Below the pieces are notes generated by a model that was given only the letters and a program-made list of their open reading frames with translations, had not been told where the DNA came from and did not search any database. A stretch of 64,000 nucleotides of DNA from an uncultured Pseudodesulfovibrio sp. (GTDB lineage: Bacteria > Desulfobacterota > Desulfovibrionia > Desulfovibrionales > Desulfovibrionaceae): NCBI RefSeq assembly GCF_963677845.1, contig NZ_OY782498.1, forward strand, positions 3,107,518 to 3,171,517. Direction: 5' to 3'. The position numbers and the translations under genes were made by a program. Shown piece after piece: positions 35,813 through 44,266 of the stretch. Position 1 is the stretch's first letter, and every line of letters starts with the position of its first letter.

Positions 35813-37123
35813 ATGAGCAAACCATATTCGTATCAACTGAAACACGACCAAAACGGTCGCATCTTGGAGAAAACCGAAACCGTGGCAGGCACCCCCGTCA
35901 CCTGGAAATATTCCTATGACAAGGAGGGGCGACTTTTCGAAGCGCACCTGGATCACAGGCTGATCTGTCAATGCTACTACGACAAAGAAGGTCGCCGACT
36001 GCGGGACTACCTGCCCGCCACCTGCGGGTATAATTACCGTGACTTCCAGTACAAACTGGATAACCGGCTTCTCCATGCCGGAGACAGTACATACGTTCAC
36101 GATGACAAAGGATTCCGCTCCATGTGGTGCCGCAAGGGAACCTATCATCTCTATAAATATGCCCCGGACTATCGGCTGCTCAAAATGGAAATCGAGGGTC
36201 TGGACCGCGTCTACTCCTTCCGCCACGACGAGAACGGCCAGCGGACTGCCAAGTACCTGAACAAACAGCTTGTGGAAGCATATCAATGGCTCGATTTCGT
36301 CAGACTCGGGGCTTTCCATGACGGACGTATGAGCTACGAAATCGGCTATGAGGAAGGCGAACGGTTGCCCTCGGTCATGCGCCGCGAGGACGGCTTCACG
36401 TTCACGCTACACTACGATCAGGTCGGTTCTCTGCGCGTAGTTGCCGACCAGACCGGCAACGTGATAAAGGAGGTTCTGTACGACCCCTTTGGTGGCATTA
36501 TCGAGGACACTGCTCCGGGCCTGCGTGTACCCATCGGCTTTGCGGGTGGCCTGCACGACCATGACCTCGGCTTAGTTCGCTTTGGCTGGCGAGACTATGA
36601 CCCCTTCACCGGCAGATGGACTGCGCCTGATCCTATCGGCGACAAGGGCGGCGACCCGGATTGGTATGGGTACTGTCTGGATGATCCGGTCAACCTGAAT
36701 GACCCTCTGGGTCTGGAAGGCGGATTCTGGGGTGGAATGAAAAAGATCGGAGCCGGTTTTGGCAAACTTTGGGACAAGGCGCCTGCGGGAATCGGCGAAG
36801 CCGTGACCAAAGGAGCAAAAGGAGCCGGTAAAGCATTGAGCAAAACTGCCGAAGCTTTTGCAACAAACAAGGATTTGCAGAAGTATACAGGAATTGCTCT
36901 GGGGGCGGGAGCCTTACCCATTGCGGTAGCAGGGGGTGCTTCAGCCGCTCCTGCCATTGTAGGGGCTGCCATGCAACACCCGGAAAAAATTGCTGCGGCG
37001 TCAAAGGCCACCGTTGATTTCGCTAATGGCCTAGTAGAAGGTCCGCCGCCCCAAAGCCCCGCTGGTGGAGCAGGAGCGTTCACCAAGGGAGTCTATGATT
37101 GGTACAAGCAGAACAGGAGATAG
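35813..37123 (+). CDS. Orphan Rhs-family protein (core end plus variable tip)
   Basis: 436 residues. YD-type repeats (YSYDKEGRLFEAHL, YYDKEGRRLRDYL, FRHDENGQRTAKY) lead into the RHS core sequence (VLYDPFGGII, FAGGLHDHDLGLVRFGWRDYDP, GRWTAPDPIGDKGG, YGYCLDDPVNLNDPLGLEG), ending at about residue 302. The remaining 134 residues are an Ala/Gly-rich variable tip with a hydrophobic stretch (GALPIAVAGGASAAPAIVG). Full Rhs toxins exceed 1000 residues, so this is a short orphan or a displaced C-terminal cassette. It has its own ATG with AGAGAGG upstream and ends 1 bp before a two-helix membrane protein, the usual immunity position. Confidence 0.82.
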   Translation: MSKPYSYQLKHDQNGRILEKTETVAGTPVTWKYSYDKEGRLFEAHLDHRLICQCYYDKEGRRLRDYLPATCGYNYRDFQYKLDNRLLHAGDSTYVHDDKGFRSMWCRKGTYHLYKYAPDYRLLKMEIEGLDRVYSFRHDENGQRTAKYLNKQLVEAYQWLDFVRLGAFHDGRMSYEIGYEEGERLPSVMRREDGFTFTLHYDQVGSLRVVADQTGNVIKEVLYDPFGGIIEDTAPGLRVPIGFAGGLHDHDLGLVRFGWRDYDPFTGRWTAPDPIGDKGGDPDWYGYCLDDPVNLNDPLGLEGGFWGGMKKIGAGFGKLWDKAPAGIGEAVTKGAKGAGKALSKTAEAFATNKDLQKYTGIALGAGALPIAVAGGASAAPAIVGAAMQHPEKIAAASKATVDFANGLVEGPPPQSPAGGAGAFTKGVYDWYKQNRR

Positions 37124-37124
37124 A

Positions 37125-37316
37125 ATGCGTATTAAAATATGGGAAGGATTAATGAGCCTCTTAATGGTGTTCTATGGCGTATCCATGATTCGAACTGGGG
37201 TTTACACACTATATGGAGTGCCCATGTTTCCATTGGCAGCCTATGCAATGACTGCGATAGGAGTTGCTCTTCCCATTCTGGCTTGGTTTCTTAGATCGCC
37301 CAAAAGAAAGAAGTAA
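37125..37316 (+). CDS. Small two-helix membrane protein, putative Rhs immunity protein
   Basis: 63 residues. Two membrane helices (LMSLLMVFYGVSMIRTGVY and FPLAAYAMTAIGVALPILAWF) and a basic tail RSPKRKK. The ATG at 37125 has AGGAGA 4 nt upstream, starting 1 bp after the Rhs stop; an upstream in-frame reading would overlap Rhs by 59 bp and is rejected. Its size, topology and position match immunity proteins for membrane-acting tips, but no homology was recognised. Confidence 0.65.
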   Translation: MRIKIWEGLMSLLMVFYGVSMIRTGVYTLYGVPMFPLAAYAMTAIGVALPILAWFLRSPKRKK

Positions 37317-37321
37317 CAAAA

Positions 37322-37356
37322 TGCCCTTGGAAACACATATTCCAGGGGTGTTTTTT
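37322..37356 (+). terminator. Terminator of the Rhs cassette
   Basis: CCCTTGGAA pairs with TTCCAGGGG (one G-T pair) and runs into GTTTTTT. Confidence 0.7.
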
Positions 37357-37466
37357 ATTCTCCAAACACATCCTCAAGGACGTTCTCGGTGACACCGAAT
37401 CGCAGATACCGAGTTGTGATCATCGGATTTTTGTGCCGCAGTATGGCCTGAATCGTGCCCCCCCTC
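37355..37466 (-). pseudogene. Tyrosine recombinase (integrase) C-terminal remnant
   Basis: The minus strand from about 37466 to a TAA at 37355-37357 reads GGTIQAILRHKNPMITTRYLR followed by FGVTENVLEDVFGE. This matches the C-terminal end of phage-type integrases: the helix before the catalytic tyrosine, then the tyrosine in TTRYL. The upstream two thirds of the enzyme is missing and there is no start. It marks a former mobile element next to the tRNA pair. The surrounding 37317-37587 contains no other gene; a hairpin with AACGGGTT and AACCCGTT at 37489-37519 may be a terminator. Confidence 0.7.
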
Positions 37467-37587
37467 TTTGGGATACTAAAAGAAAAATCAACGGGTTACA
37501 CCGAAAGATGCAACCCGTTTTCTTATTTTACCGATGAACCCCGCTGGCTCGCCTCTGTTTCCGGCTTTCAGCGGTAAGTCAAAAGCT

Positions 37588-38388
37588 CTACAGAAACGTC
37601 TCCGGCTCTTTCGGATCGGAACATTTTTCGTGCAAGAATGTGTTTATCTCACGTATTTTTGGAGCATCCCAGAACCGGGCCTGAGTAGGGCAGGCCTTGA
37701 TGCATGCGCCACACCAAATACAGCCGGTCACATCGGTTTCCACACCCATTTCGGTCACGCTCACGACCTGTGAGGGGCACATCTGAGCGCACTCGCCACA
37801 CAAGGTGCATGTATCTTTATCGGTAACCGGGCTAAACGTGGATGGCGGCATGCCATCGCGGTGGGGGGTATTACCGGGGACTTCCAAAGTATCAAGCTGC
37901 TCCAGCGATGCGAGGCCCTGTATTTTATCGCGAACCTGAGAACCGAAAAGGTGAGCCTTGTCGATGTCCTTGTCGTTTGGACGTCCGGGGGCAACCGGAA
38001 GTTCGGAAGAGGAATAGGAATGCTGTGCGATAAATGCACCTGCAGCGCAGGGAACAAATCCCAGTTCATCAGTCAGATTACGAAGCTCCAGCAGTGCGTC
38101 TTCATAGGCTCGGTTGCCGTATACGGCCACGAGAACGACGGGACGGCCTTTGCCCTGAATATACTGACGAAGACGCTCCACCGCCAAATTGGGAACCCTC
38201 CCGGCATATACCGGCACACCAACGATTACGACCTCTCCGAGGGCTTTTACAGATTCACTTTCCACGGGAAATGTCAGGTCAGTGCGGGTGACAGAGTCAA
38301 AACCCATACCCTCGGCAACTGCCTCGACAACCTTCAAAGTCGATTTGGTAGGAGAAAAGAATATTATTTGTCCGGTGTTGTATTTCAT
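37588..38388 (-). CDS. EFR1-type flavodoxin with two [4Fe-4S] clusters
   Basis: 266 residues. A flavodoxin-like domain (IIFFSPTKSTLKVVEAVAEG, VIVGVPVYAGRVP, VAVYGNRAYEDAL) is followed by two ferredoxin motifs (CTLCGECAQMCP and CIWCGACIKACP). This arrangement is the EFR1 family, thought to pass electrons between flavin and iron-sulfur partners in anaerobes. ATG 38388 has AAGGAG upstream. Confidence 0.9.
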   Translation of the reverse strand: MKYNTGQIIFFSPTKSTLKVVEAVAEGMGFDSVTRTDLTFPVESESVKALGEVVIVGVPVYAGRVPNLAVERLRQYIQGKGRPVVLVAVYGNRAYEDALLELRNLTDELGFVPCAAGAFIAQHSYSSSELPVAPGRPNDKDIDKAHLFGSQVRDKIQGLASLEQLDTLEVPGNTPHRDGMPPSTFSPVTDKDTCTLCGECAQMCPSQVVSVTEMGVETDVTGCIWCGACIKACPTQARFWDAPKIREINTFLHEKCSDPKEPETFL

Positions 38389-38581
38389 GTTTAGCTCCTT
38401 ATTTTTTTTGGGATACTTATGCCTTTCGATGCATGAATGCAAACAACGTCCATTCACATGTTCCTGAAAAAAGGTCTCTATGCCTTTTCATATTCATGCA
38501 ACGTTCAGCATCGCGTTCCTCAAAAACACCAAGGGCTGACCGTAGGCCGGTCTTTGCTATCAAGACCTCGCCTCTAGTACG

Positions 38582-39385
38582 TCACTCTCTATCAACAGAC
38601 CTTAACGCCTCATAGGGGGCATCAATCTCAATGCCGAAATACGTCTTCAGGGCATCCATATATTCCTGCCCTTCAGGGAGCTGTATTTCGTTTTCCTGTC
38701 CATCCCGAAGCAGGGTGAGCCTGTTGTTGAACAATGTGACCATGCCGTCCTCAAGAGGTTTCATGGCAACACGGGAGGTGGTGAAAAATGAATTGGAATT
38801 GGTTGACGTGTAGTGGGCGCCGTAGTTGATGTCTCCCTGGCAGACGTGCTCCATGTCAAAACTGTAGAGGTTCTGCCATCCCTCTTCAGAACGCGCCTGA
38901 AGCATATTCCCGAAAACACCGCCGTCGACCAGACGGATATACTTCCCGCTAATATCCTGAATTGTGTCTCGTTCAAGCAGATAGGGACCACGTGGATTAT
39001 TTTTTCCAAACCCCACATCCACCAACCATTGACGGCCTCCCACATTCACAAGGGAAAGCTGGTGGCCTCGCCCAGAAGGCTGCCCCGACAAATGAACCCG
39101 AGCCAAGAGCGGACGGGCGTCGAATCCGAAAGCACGAAGTGCCATAAGCAACAAACCGTTCAGCTCAAGGCAATAGCCACCACGGGGGCGGCGTACGAGT
39201 TTATCAAAGAGATTTGCCGGATCGAGGTCGACGCCTCGGCCTAGTTGGATGTCAAAATTCTCAAATGGAATGTTGTAGAATTGCGCCCGTTGCAAGGCGT
39301 GCAGCCCCTCCGTCGTCGGCAATATTTTTTCTGAAAGATGCAATCGCTGAAGGTACGCTGTCGAATCGAACTCGAAGACTTTCAT
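38582..39385 (-). CDS. nat: Arylamine N-acetyltransferase
   Basis: 267 residues. The catalytic triad is visible: Cys in RPRGGYCLELN, His in GRGHQLSLVNV and Asp in WLVDVGFGKN. It acetylates arylamines and hydrazines from acetyl-CoA. ATG 39385 has AGGAG upstream and gives the family length; a longer frame to 39427 is not needed. Confidence 0.93.
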   Translation of the reverse strand: MKVFEFDSTAYLQRLHLSEKILPTTEGLHALQRAQFYNIPFENFDIQLGRGVDLDPANLFDKLVRRPRGGYCLELNGLLLMALRAFGFDARPLLARVHLSGQPSGRGHQLSLVNVGGRQWLVDVGFGKNNPRGPYLLERDTIQDISGKYIRLVDGGVFGNMLQARSEEGWQNLYSFDMEHVCQGDINYGAHYTSTNSNSFFTTSRVAMKPLEDGMVTLFNNRLTLLRDGQENEIQLPEGQEYMDALKTYFGIEIDAPYEALRSVDRE

Positions 39386-39617
39386 TTGCGGCTCCTGCTC
39401 TACGGAGGATAAATTTTCCCCTGACACTACATACTCATCCGGGTGGATTCAAGACGAAAGGATTGTCAGACCTCTTGTGCCTTGCTTAAAATGACCAAAT
39501 CTACCGATATTATCGAGTTATCCTATCCATAAGAATCTCATGGAAACTAAACAAAAGAACCTATAAAATAAAAACGGCCACGAAAACACCCGTACACTTC
39601 TCCCAGCAGGAGTTCCT

Positions 39618-40097
39618 ATGAAGAACGTATATAGCTTTCAATCCAAAGCCCTTCTCATAGGCCTTGTCATTTTTCACGTATTCGCCGGATTTTTGGTAGG
39701 TCACTTTTTCCCGCCCGGTCCTTGGGTTGAACAACTTTCAAAGCCTTCTTTTTACCCTCCTCCTATGGCCTTCCCTGTTGTCTGGTCACTTCTTTATACT
39801 CTTATGGGTGTCTCTGTTTGGCTTCTCTTGCACTCTGACAAGCAGGGCAAAGGGAAGGCTCTTTTATTGTGTGCGTCCCAATTGACCGTAAACCTACTCT
39901 TCACACCATTGATGTTCGGTCTGCGCAATGTGTTTTTGGGCTTTTTGGATGTCCTGATTCTATTACCATTATTGGTTGTAACGATTGTTGTGCTATACAA
40001 GTTCTCTCCAAGGGCTTCATTGCTCCAGATTCCATATCTCCTCTGGGTCGGTTTTGCTCTGACCCTCTCTTTCTCTCTATGGAGATTGAATTCGTAA
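39618..40097 (+). CDS. tspO: TspO/MBR family membrane protein
   Basis: 159 residues with five membrane helices. The tell-tale WVEQLSKPSFYPPPMAFPVVWSLLY matches the conserved tryptophan/proline block of TspO. It binds tetrapyrroles and cholesterol-like ligands in relatives. CAGGAG lies 7 nt upstream of the ATG. The next gene starts 23 bp downstream on the same strand. Confidence 0.9.
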   Translation: MKNVYSFQSKALLIGLVIFHVFAGFLVGHFFPPGPWVEQLSKPSFYPPPMAFPVVWSLLYTLMGVSVWLLLHSDKQGKGKALLLCASQLTVNLLFTPLMFGLRNVFLGFLDVLILLPLLVVTIVVLYKFSPRASLLQIPYLLWVGFALTLSFSLWRLNS

Positions 40098-40120
40098 AAG
40101 CGCTAATGCCGGAGGGCATC

Positions 40121-41092
40121 ATGAAAAAGCAGGAAAACCAAACAAACGGTAAAATCAAATTGGGAATTGCCAAATGTCTGCTTGGACATAAGGTTCGATA
40201 CGATGGCTCTCAAAAACTTGACCGCTTCCTGCGCGACACCCTCGGAGAATACGTTGAATGGGTGCCTGTTTGCCCTGAAGTCGAAACCGGCATGCCTGTT
40301 CCGCGGGAAGCCGTCAGGCTGGTTGGAGACGTTGATGCTCCGAGACTGGTTGGACGCAAGACCGGAGAGGATTGGACCGACCGTATGCAAAAATGGGGAA
40401 GCAAACGGTTGAAGCAACTCGAAGAGCAAAACATCTGTGGCTATGTCTTCAAATATGGCTCCCCTTCCAGCGGAATGACTCGTGTGAAGGTATATGCAGA
40501 CAATGGGATGCCCCGGCTTGAAGGAAACGGAATGTGGGCGCGCATGGTCATGGAGCGCTTCCCTCAATTGCCATTCGAGGATGATGGACGACTCCATGAT
40601 CCAAGATTAAGGGAAAACTTCATATCAAGAGTCTTCACGCTGAAACGATGGAGGGAAGCAATGGCCGCCGGGCACACGCCCGGAAAACTTGTCGAGTTCC
40701 ATACAAGACACAAAATGCTGATCATGTCGCACAACGAAGTGATATACCGCGCGATGGGAAAACTGGTCGCTCAAGCCGGGACCGACAAAACTGATGTTCT
40801 TTTCTCGCAATATTTCGAGATGCTTTTCAAGGCCCTTTCCTACAAACATACAGTGAAAAAAAACGTCAACGTCCTGACTCATGCCGTCGGTTTTTTCAAA
40901 AAGGATCTTACATCCTCCGAGAAAGTCGAACTACTGGAACTCATTGATCAGTATCAGAAAGGACTTGTCCCACTTATCGTCCCCATGACTATGATCAATC
41001 ACTATGTCCGAAAATATGGAAAAGAATATTTGGGAAAACAATATTACCTGCATCCATATCCGGCAGAACTCATGTTGAGGAATCATGTCTGA
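40121..41092 (+). CDS. DUF523 (TudS-like) and DUF1722 fusion
   Basis: 323 residues. The N-terminal half resembles DUF523, the thiouracil desulfurase family that binds a [4Fe-4S] cluster: IAKCLLGHKVRYDG, VPVCPEVETGMPVPREAVRL. The third cluster position, usually SPSCG, reads SPSSG here (FKYGSPSSGMTRV). The second half (from about 165) is DUF1722 (HDPRLRENFISRVF, LVEFHTRHKMLIMSHN). The ATG at 40121 has GGAGGG 4 nt upstream; a much longer in-frame reading from 39869 overlaps tspO and is rejected. Whether it is an active desulfurase is uncertain because of the missing cysteine. Confidence 0.78.
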   Translation: MKKQENQTNGKIKLGIAKCLLGHKVRYDGSQKLDRFLRDTLGEYVEWVPVCPEVETGMPVPREAVRLVGDVDAPRLVGRKTGEDWTDRMQKWGSKRLKQLEEQNICGYVFKYGSPSSGMTRVKVYADNGMPRLEGNGMWARMVMERFPQLPFEDDGRLHDPRLRENFISRVFTLKRWREAMAAGHTPGKLVEFHTRHKMLIMSHNEVIYRAMGKLVAQAGTDKTDVLFSQYFEMLFKALSYKHTVKKNVNVLTHAVGFFKKDLTSSEKVELLELIDQYQKGLVPLIVPMTMINHYVRKYGKEYLGKQYYLHPYPAELMLRNHV

Positions 41093-41184
41093 TAAGCAAC
41101 AAAAACGTATTGGCACTCTTGTTGTCACAGGGAGCTGTTAGCGGATAACTTTTCTCGATGGTTTTTTTCGTAATGATCTAAATA

Positions 41185-41230
41185 CGAGCAAGGGGTTACA
41201 GCATATCGCTGTAACCCCTTGCTCGCTTTT
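41185..41230 (+). terminator. Strong 18-bp perfect hairpin terminator in a 311-bp gap
   Basis: Positions 41185-41202 and 41208-41225 are exact reverse complements around the loop ATATC, followed by CTTTT. It shares the core GGTTACAG-CTGTAACC with terminators at 35487 and 45859. The remaining gap (41093-41403) holds no gene. Confidence 0.85.
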
Positions 41231-41403
41231 ACAACTCTTCACAGTCCATCTCAATCCTTCTCCACAAGCCAACTCTTTGAAAAATACATCGGGTTTCCTT
41301 TTTTTTATTCATGCTAAGTCTTTTCAATTGTCGTTCTTTTTGTAAACATCCTTTCTTTCCGACGGGTACAGGCTCGCCATACTATATATTCAGGAGACTA
41401 TTG

Positions 41404-42282
41404 ATGAACGCCAAAATTGGACGTAATGATCCCTGCCCTTGCGGTAGTGGTAAAAAATACAAGAAATGCTGCATGAATACGACAAATTCTGAGAGTCTGA
41501 ATCTGTCAGAAACATACTTCAAACGCTACAAGGTGCGCCTGAAAACGCCAGAACAGATCGAAGGCATACGTCGTTGCGGCAAGCTCGTCATGAAAACGTT
41601 CGATGCCATCAAAGACATGATCAGGCCCGGCGTGCAGACCGAAGAAATCAACAAGGTCGTCCACGAATTCACCATCAAGAACAATGCGCGCCCCGCGCCG
41701 TTGAACTATCACGGATTCCCCAAAAGCGTCTGTATCTCGCCCAACGAGGTCATCTGTCATGGAATTCCCGGTGAATACACACTCAAAGACGGCGACATCG
41801 TCAACGTGGACATAACCTCCATTCTTGATGGCTACTATGCTGACTGCAACCAGACGTTCTTCGTGGGGACTCCCTCCCCGGATGCCCGCAAAATTGTTGA
41901 CGTGGCCCGTGAATGTCTGCGCCTTGGCCTTGAACAGGCCAAACCCGGCAATATCATCAATGATATCTCCACCGCCATTCAGGTGTACGCTGAAAAACAG
42001 GGATGCTCGGTGGTGCGGGAATACATGGGCCACGGTGTCGGCATCGAATTCCACGAAGCTCCCAACGTTCCCCACTTCCGTTCTCAATGGGGCAACGTTC
42101 CCCTCACACCGGGTATGACGTTCACCATCGAACCGATGATAAACCTCGGTAACAAGGAAGTTCGTGTTCTTGATGACGAATGGACCGCCGTGACCAAAGA
42201 CGGCTCCCTTTCCGCCCAGTTTGAACAGACCATCGTCATTACCGAAGACGGTTTCGAAAGCCTGACGCCGTTCGAATTATAA
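41404..42282 (+). CDS. map: Methionine aminopeptidase type I with N-terminal SEC-C zinc motif
   Basis: 292 residues. The first 25 residues form a SEC-C motif ([17 protein letters not shown]) that binds zinc and ribosome-associated partners. The catalytic domain has the pita-bread fold with metal ligands in [18 protein letters not shown] (Asp, Asp), [12 protein letters not shown] (His), FTIEPMI (Glu) and AQFEQTIVI (Glu). It removes initiator methionine. ATG 41404 has CAGGAG upstream. A terminator follows. Confidence 0.92.
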   Translation: MNAKIGRNDPCPCGSGKKYKKCCMNTTNSESLNLSETYFKRYKVRLKTPEQIEGIRRCGKLVMKTFDAIKDMIRPGVQTEEINKVVHEFTIKNNARPAPLNYHGFPKSVCISPNEVICHGIPGEYTLKDGDIVNVDITSILDGYYADCNQTFFVGTPSPDARKIVDVARECLRLGLEQAKPGNIINDISTAIQVYAEKQGCSVVREYMGHGVGIEFHEAPNVPHFRSQWGNVPLTPGMTFTIEPMINLGNKEVRVLDDEWTAVTKDGSLSAQFEQTIVITEDGFESLTPFEL

Positions 42283-42306
42283 AATACTAAATTCTAAAAA
42301 ATCATA

Positions 42307-42340
42307 CCATCCCTGATATACACATCAGGGATGGTTTTTT
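42307..42340 (+). terminator. Rho-independent terminator after map
   Basis: CCATCCCTGAT (42307-42317) pairs with ATCAGGGATGG (42324-42334) and is followed by six T. Confidence 0.9.
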
Positions 42341-42525
42341 ATTTTTCATCCATAAATTCAACTCAGAAGCCTCAAATCATCCGCCCCGTATACCATTTCA
42401 CCTCTCGCGCAACTCCTTGTCTTCAGATTCTCCTATGGACTTTTCCTTTCAAACACCTGTATGTTTTTTCTTAATATTTATTGGAGTATCCAAAATTCGT
42501 TCTGCTTGAAAACCATGGAGGTGTG

Positions 42526-44211
42526 ATGGAATTGTTACGGGCTAATCCGTTCATGGCACTGTTCCTTTCTCTGGCCTTTGGTTATCTGCTGGGGAAAATC
42601 AAATTCGGCAAATTCCAACTCGGGGGCATTGCCGGAACACTGATAGCCGCCGTCATCATCGGGCAGATCGGTCTAAAGGTTGATGAAGGCGTCAAAAGCA
42701 TCTTCTTCGCCCTGTTCATCTATGCCGTTGGATACAGCGGTGGCCCACAATTCTTCAGTTCCATCAATCGCTCCACCATCAAACTGGTCTTTGCCGCCAT
42801 CATGATGACCGTGACAGGGCTACTGACCGTTCTTCTTTTCGCACAACAATTCGATCTGGGAGTCGGACTGGCTGCAGGACTGGCCGCAGGTGGCCTGACC
42901 CAATCCGCAATCATCGGCACCGCAGGAAGTGCAATAGACTTGCTGGGATTAAGCCAAAGTGCGGTGAACAGCTTAAAGGTCGACATCGCGGTGGGCTACT
43001 CCGTGACATATATTTTCGGGTCACTCGGGCCAATTCTCTTTGTGACAGCCATTCTGCCGATGCTCTACAAGTGGGACATCCGCAAGGAAGCCAAGGCCCT
43101 TGCCCACAAACTTGGCGGTGGCGGACTCGAACTGAATGAAGGCGAATACCTTCCTTTGTCCCGCATCGTTTCCCGCGTCTATCGTGTTGCCGAAGGCGCA
43201 CCGGTTGTCGGACACAATCGCAACTTTCTGGAAGACCTGCACGACGACATGATTCGTGCTGAGTCCGTCATGCGCAACGGCGCAGCCGCTGAACTTGATG
43301 ATACTTTCAGTTTCCAGCCAAACGACTTGGTCATGGTAACCGGCCTACGCACGGTGTTACAAAAATGCTCGCCATCCATAGGCCCGGAATACGAAGAAGA
43401 GGACGACCTTTTCACGCTGGTTGAAGAATCCCGCAAAATATTCATAACCAACAAAGCCTTCCATGGACGCACCCTTGAAGAGGTTCATCACCGCGGCGAA
43501 GGAGAACACTACGGGATCTATTACACGGCACTCACCCGTATGGGGCATGCAATGCCCCTGCTACCCAAAACCGAAGTGCATGTCGGTGACGAGATAACGC
43601 TCAGTGGTTCCAAAGAGGACCTCGACAAAGTGGAAAAAGCCATCGGCTACAAGTCCCCTTCAGTCCACGCCACGGAGTTCATGACCTTTGGCCTTGGCAT
43701 GGTTGTCGGTTACCTGATTGGCCTTATCTCATTCCATGTCGGTTCTGCAGAAGTGACGCTCGGCAGTGGCCTTGGTTGTCTCGTCGCGGGTCTCGGTTTC
43801 GGTTTCCTGCGGATGAAGCACCCCCATTTCGGCGGCGTTGACTCTGGCGCAGTCAGTTTCCTGCAAAGCTTCGGTCTGGCCGTATTCGTTGGTGTCGTCG
43901 GACTCAATGCGGGCGCAGAGGCCCTGACAACCATCCAAAAGCATGGGGTCACTCTCCTGCTGCTGGGAGTGGGCGTCACCATGATCCCTCAGTTCGTGAC
44001 GTTCCTGTTCAACTACTATGTATTGAAAATCAAAAATCCCGTCATCGCCCTTGGCGTGGTCACCGGTAGTCGAAGTGCAAACCCGGCTTTTTCCGCACTG
44101 CTCGACAAGACGCAAAACGCCACCCCCGTGGCTGCATTCACCGTGACCTACGCCATTGCCAACATCATGCTGACGCTCTGGGGTCCGGTCATCGTCACAA
44201 TTCTTCACTGA
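42526..44211 (+). CDS. aspT: Aspartate:alanine exchanger AspT-like
   Basis: 561 residues. Two halves of hydrophobic helices flank a pair of TrkA-C-like domains (about 200-380; VVGHNRNFLEDLHDD, GRTLEEVHHRGEGEHYG). The glycine-rich transporter motifs (GLAAGGLTQSAIIGTAGSA; ALGVVTGSRSANPAFSAL) match the aspartate:alanine exchanger family. With the next gene it should import aspartate and export alanine, and the net decarboxylation inside makes an ion gradient. ATG 42526 has GGAGGT upstream; a TTG at 42481 is rejected. Confidence 0.88.
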   Translation: MELLRANPFMALFLSLAFGYLLGKIKFGKFQLGGIAGTLIAAVIIGQIGLKVDEGVKSIFFALFIYAVGYSGGPQFFSSINRSTIKLVFAAIMMTVTGLLTVLLFAQQFDLGVGLAAGLAAGGLTQSAIIGTAGSAIDLLGLSQSAVNSLKVDIAVGYSVTYIFGSLGPILFVTAILPMLYKWDIRKEAKALAHKLGGGGLELNEGEYLPLSRIVSRVYRVAEGAPVVGHNRNFLEDLHDDMIRAESVMRNGAAAELDDTFSFQPNDLVMVTGLRTVLQKCSPSIGPEYEEEDDLFTLVEESRKIFITNKAFHGRTLEEVHHRGEGEHYGIYYTALTRMGHAMPLLPKTEVHVGDEITLSGSKEDLDKVEKAIGYKSPSVHATEFMTFGLGMVVGYLIGLISFHVGSAEVTLGSGLGCLVAGLGFGFLRMKHPHFGGVDSGAVSFLQSFGLAVFVGVVGLNAGAEALTTIQKHGVTLLLLGVGVTMIPQFVTFLFNYYVLKIKNPVIALGVVTGSRSANPAFSALLDKTQNATPVAAFTVTYAIANIMLTLWGPVIVTILH

Positions 44212-44266
44212 TAACAAAACATAATCACAATAAAGCTACGTACAAACTCGCAGGAAGGAGAAAACC

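Noticed and set aside
35455-37590. Direct repeat of the tRNA-Glu 3' end as an attachment site
   Set aside because: CCCCCTCTTTGGGATAC near 37460 is only loosely similar to the tRNA end; no convincing duplication was found by eye.
41110-41126. Sigma-54-like promoter (TGGCAC-N-TTGT)
   Set aside because: Only a partial match, and an 18-bp terminator hairpin lies between it and the next gene.
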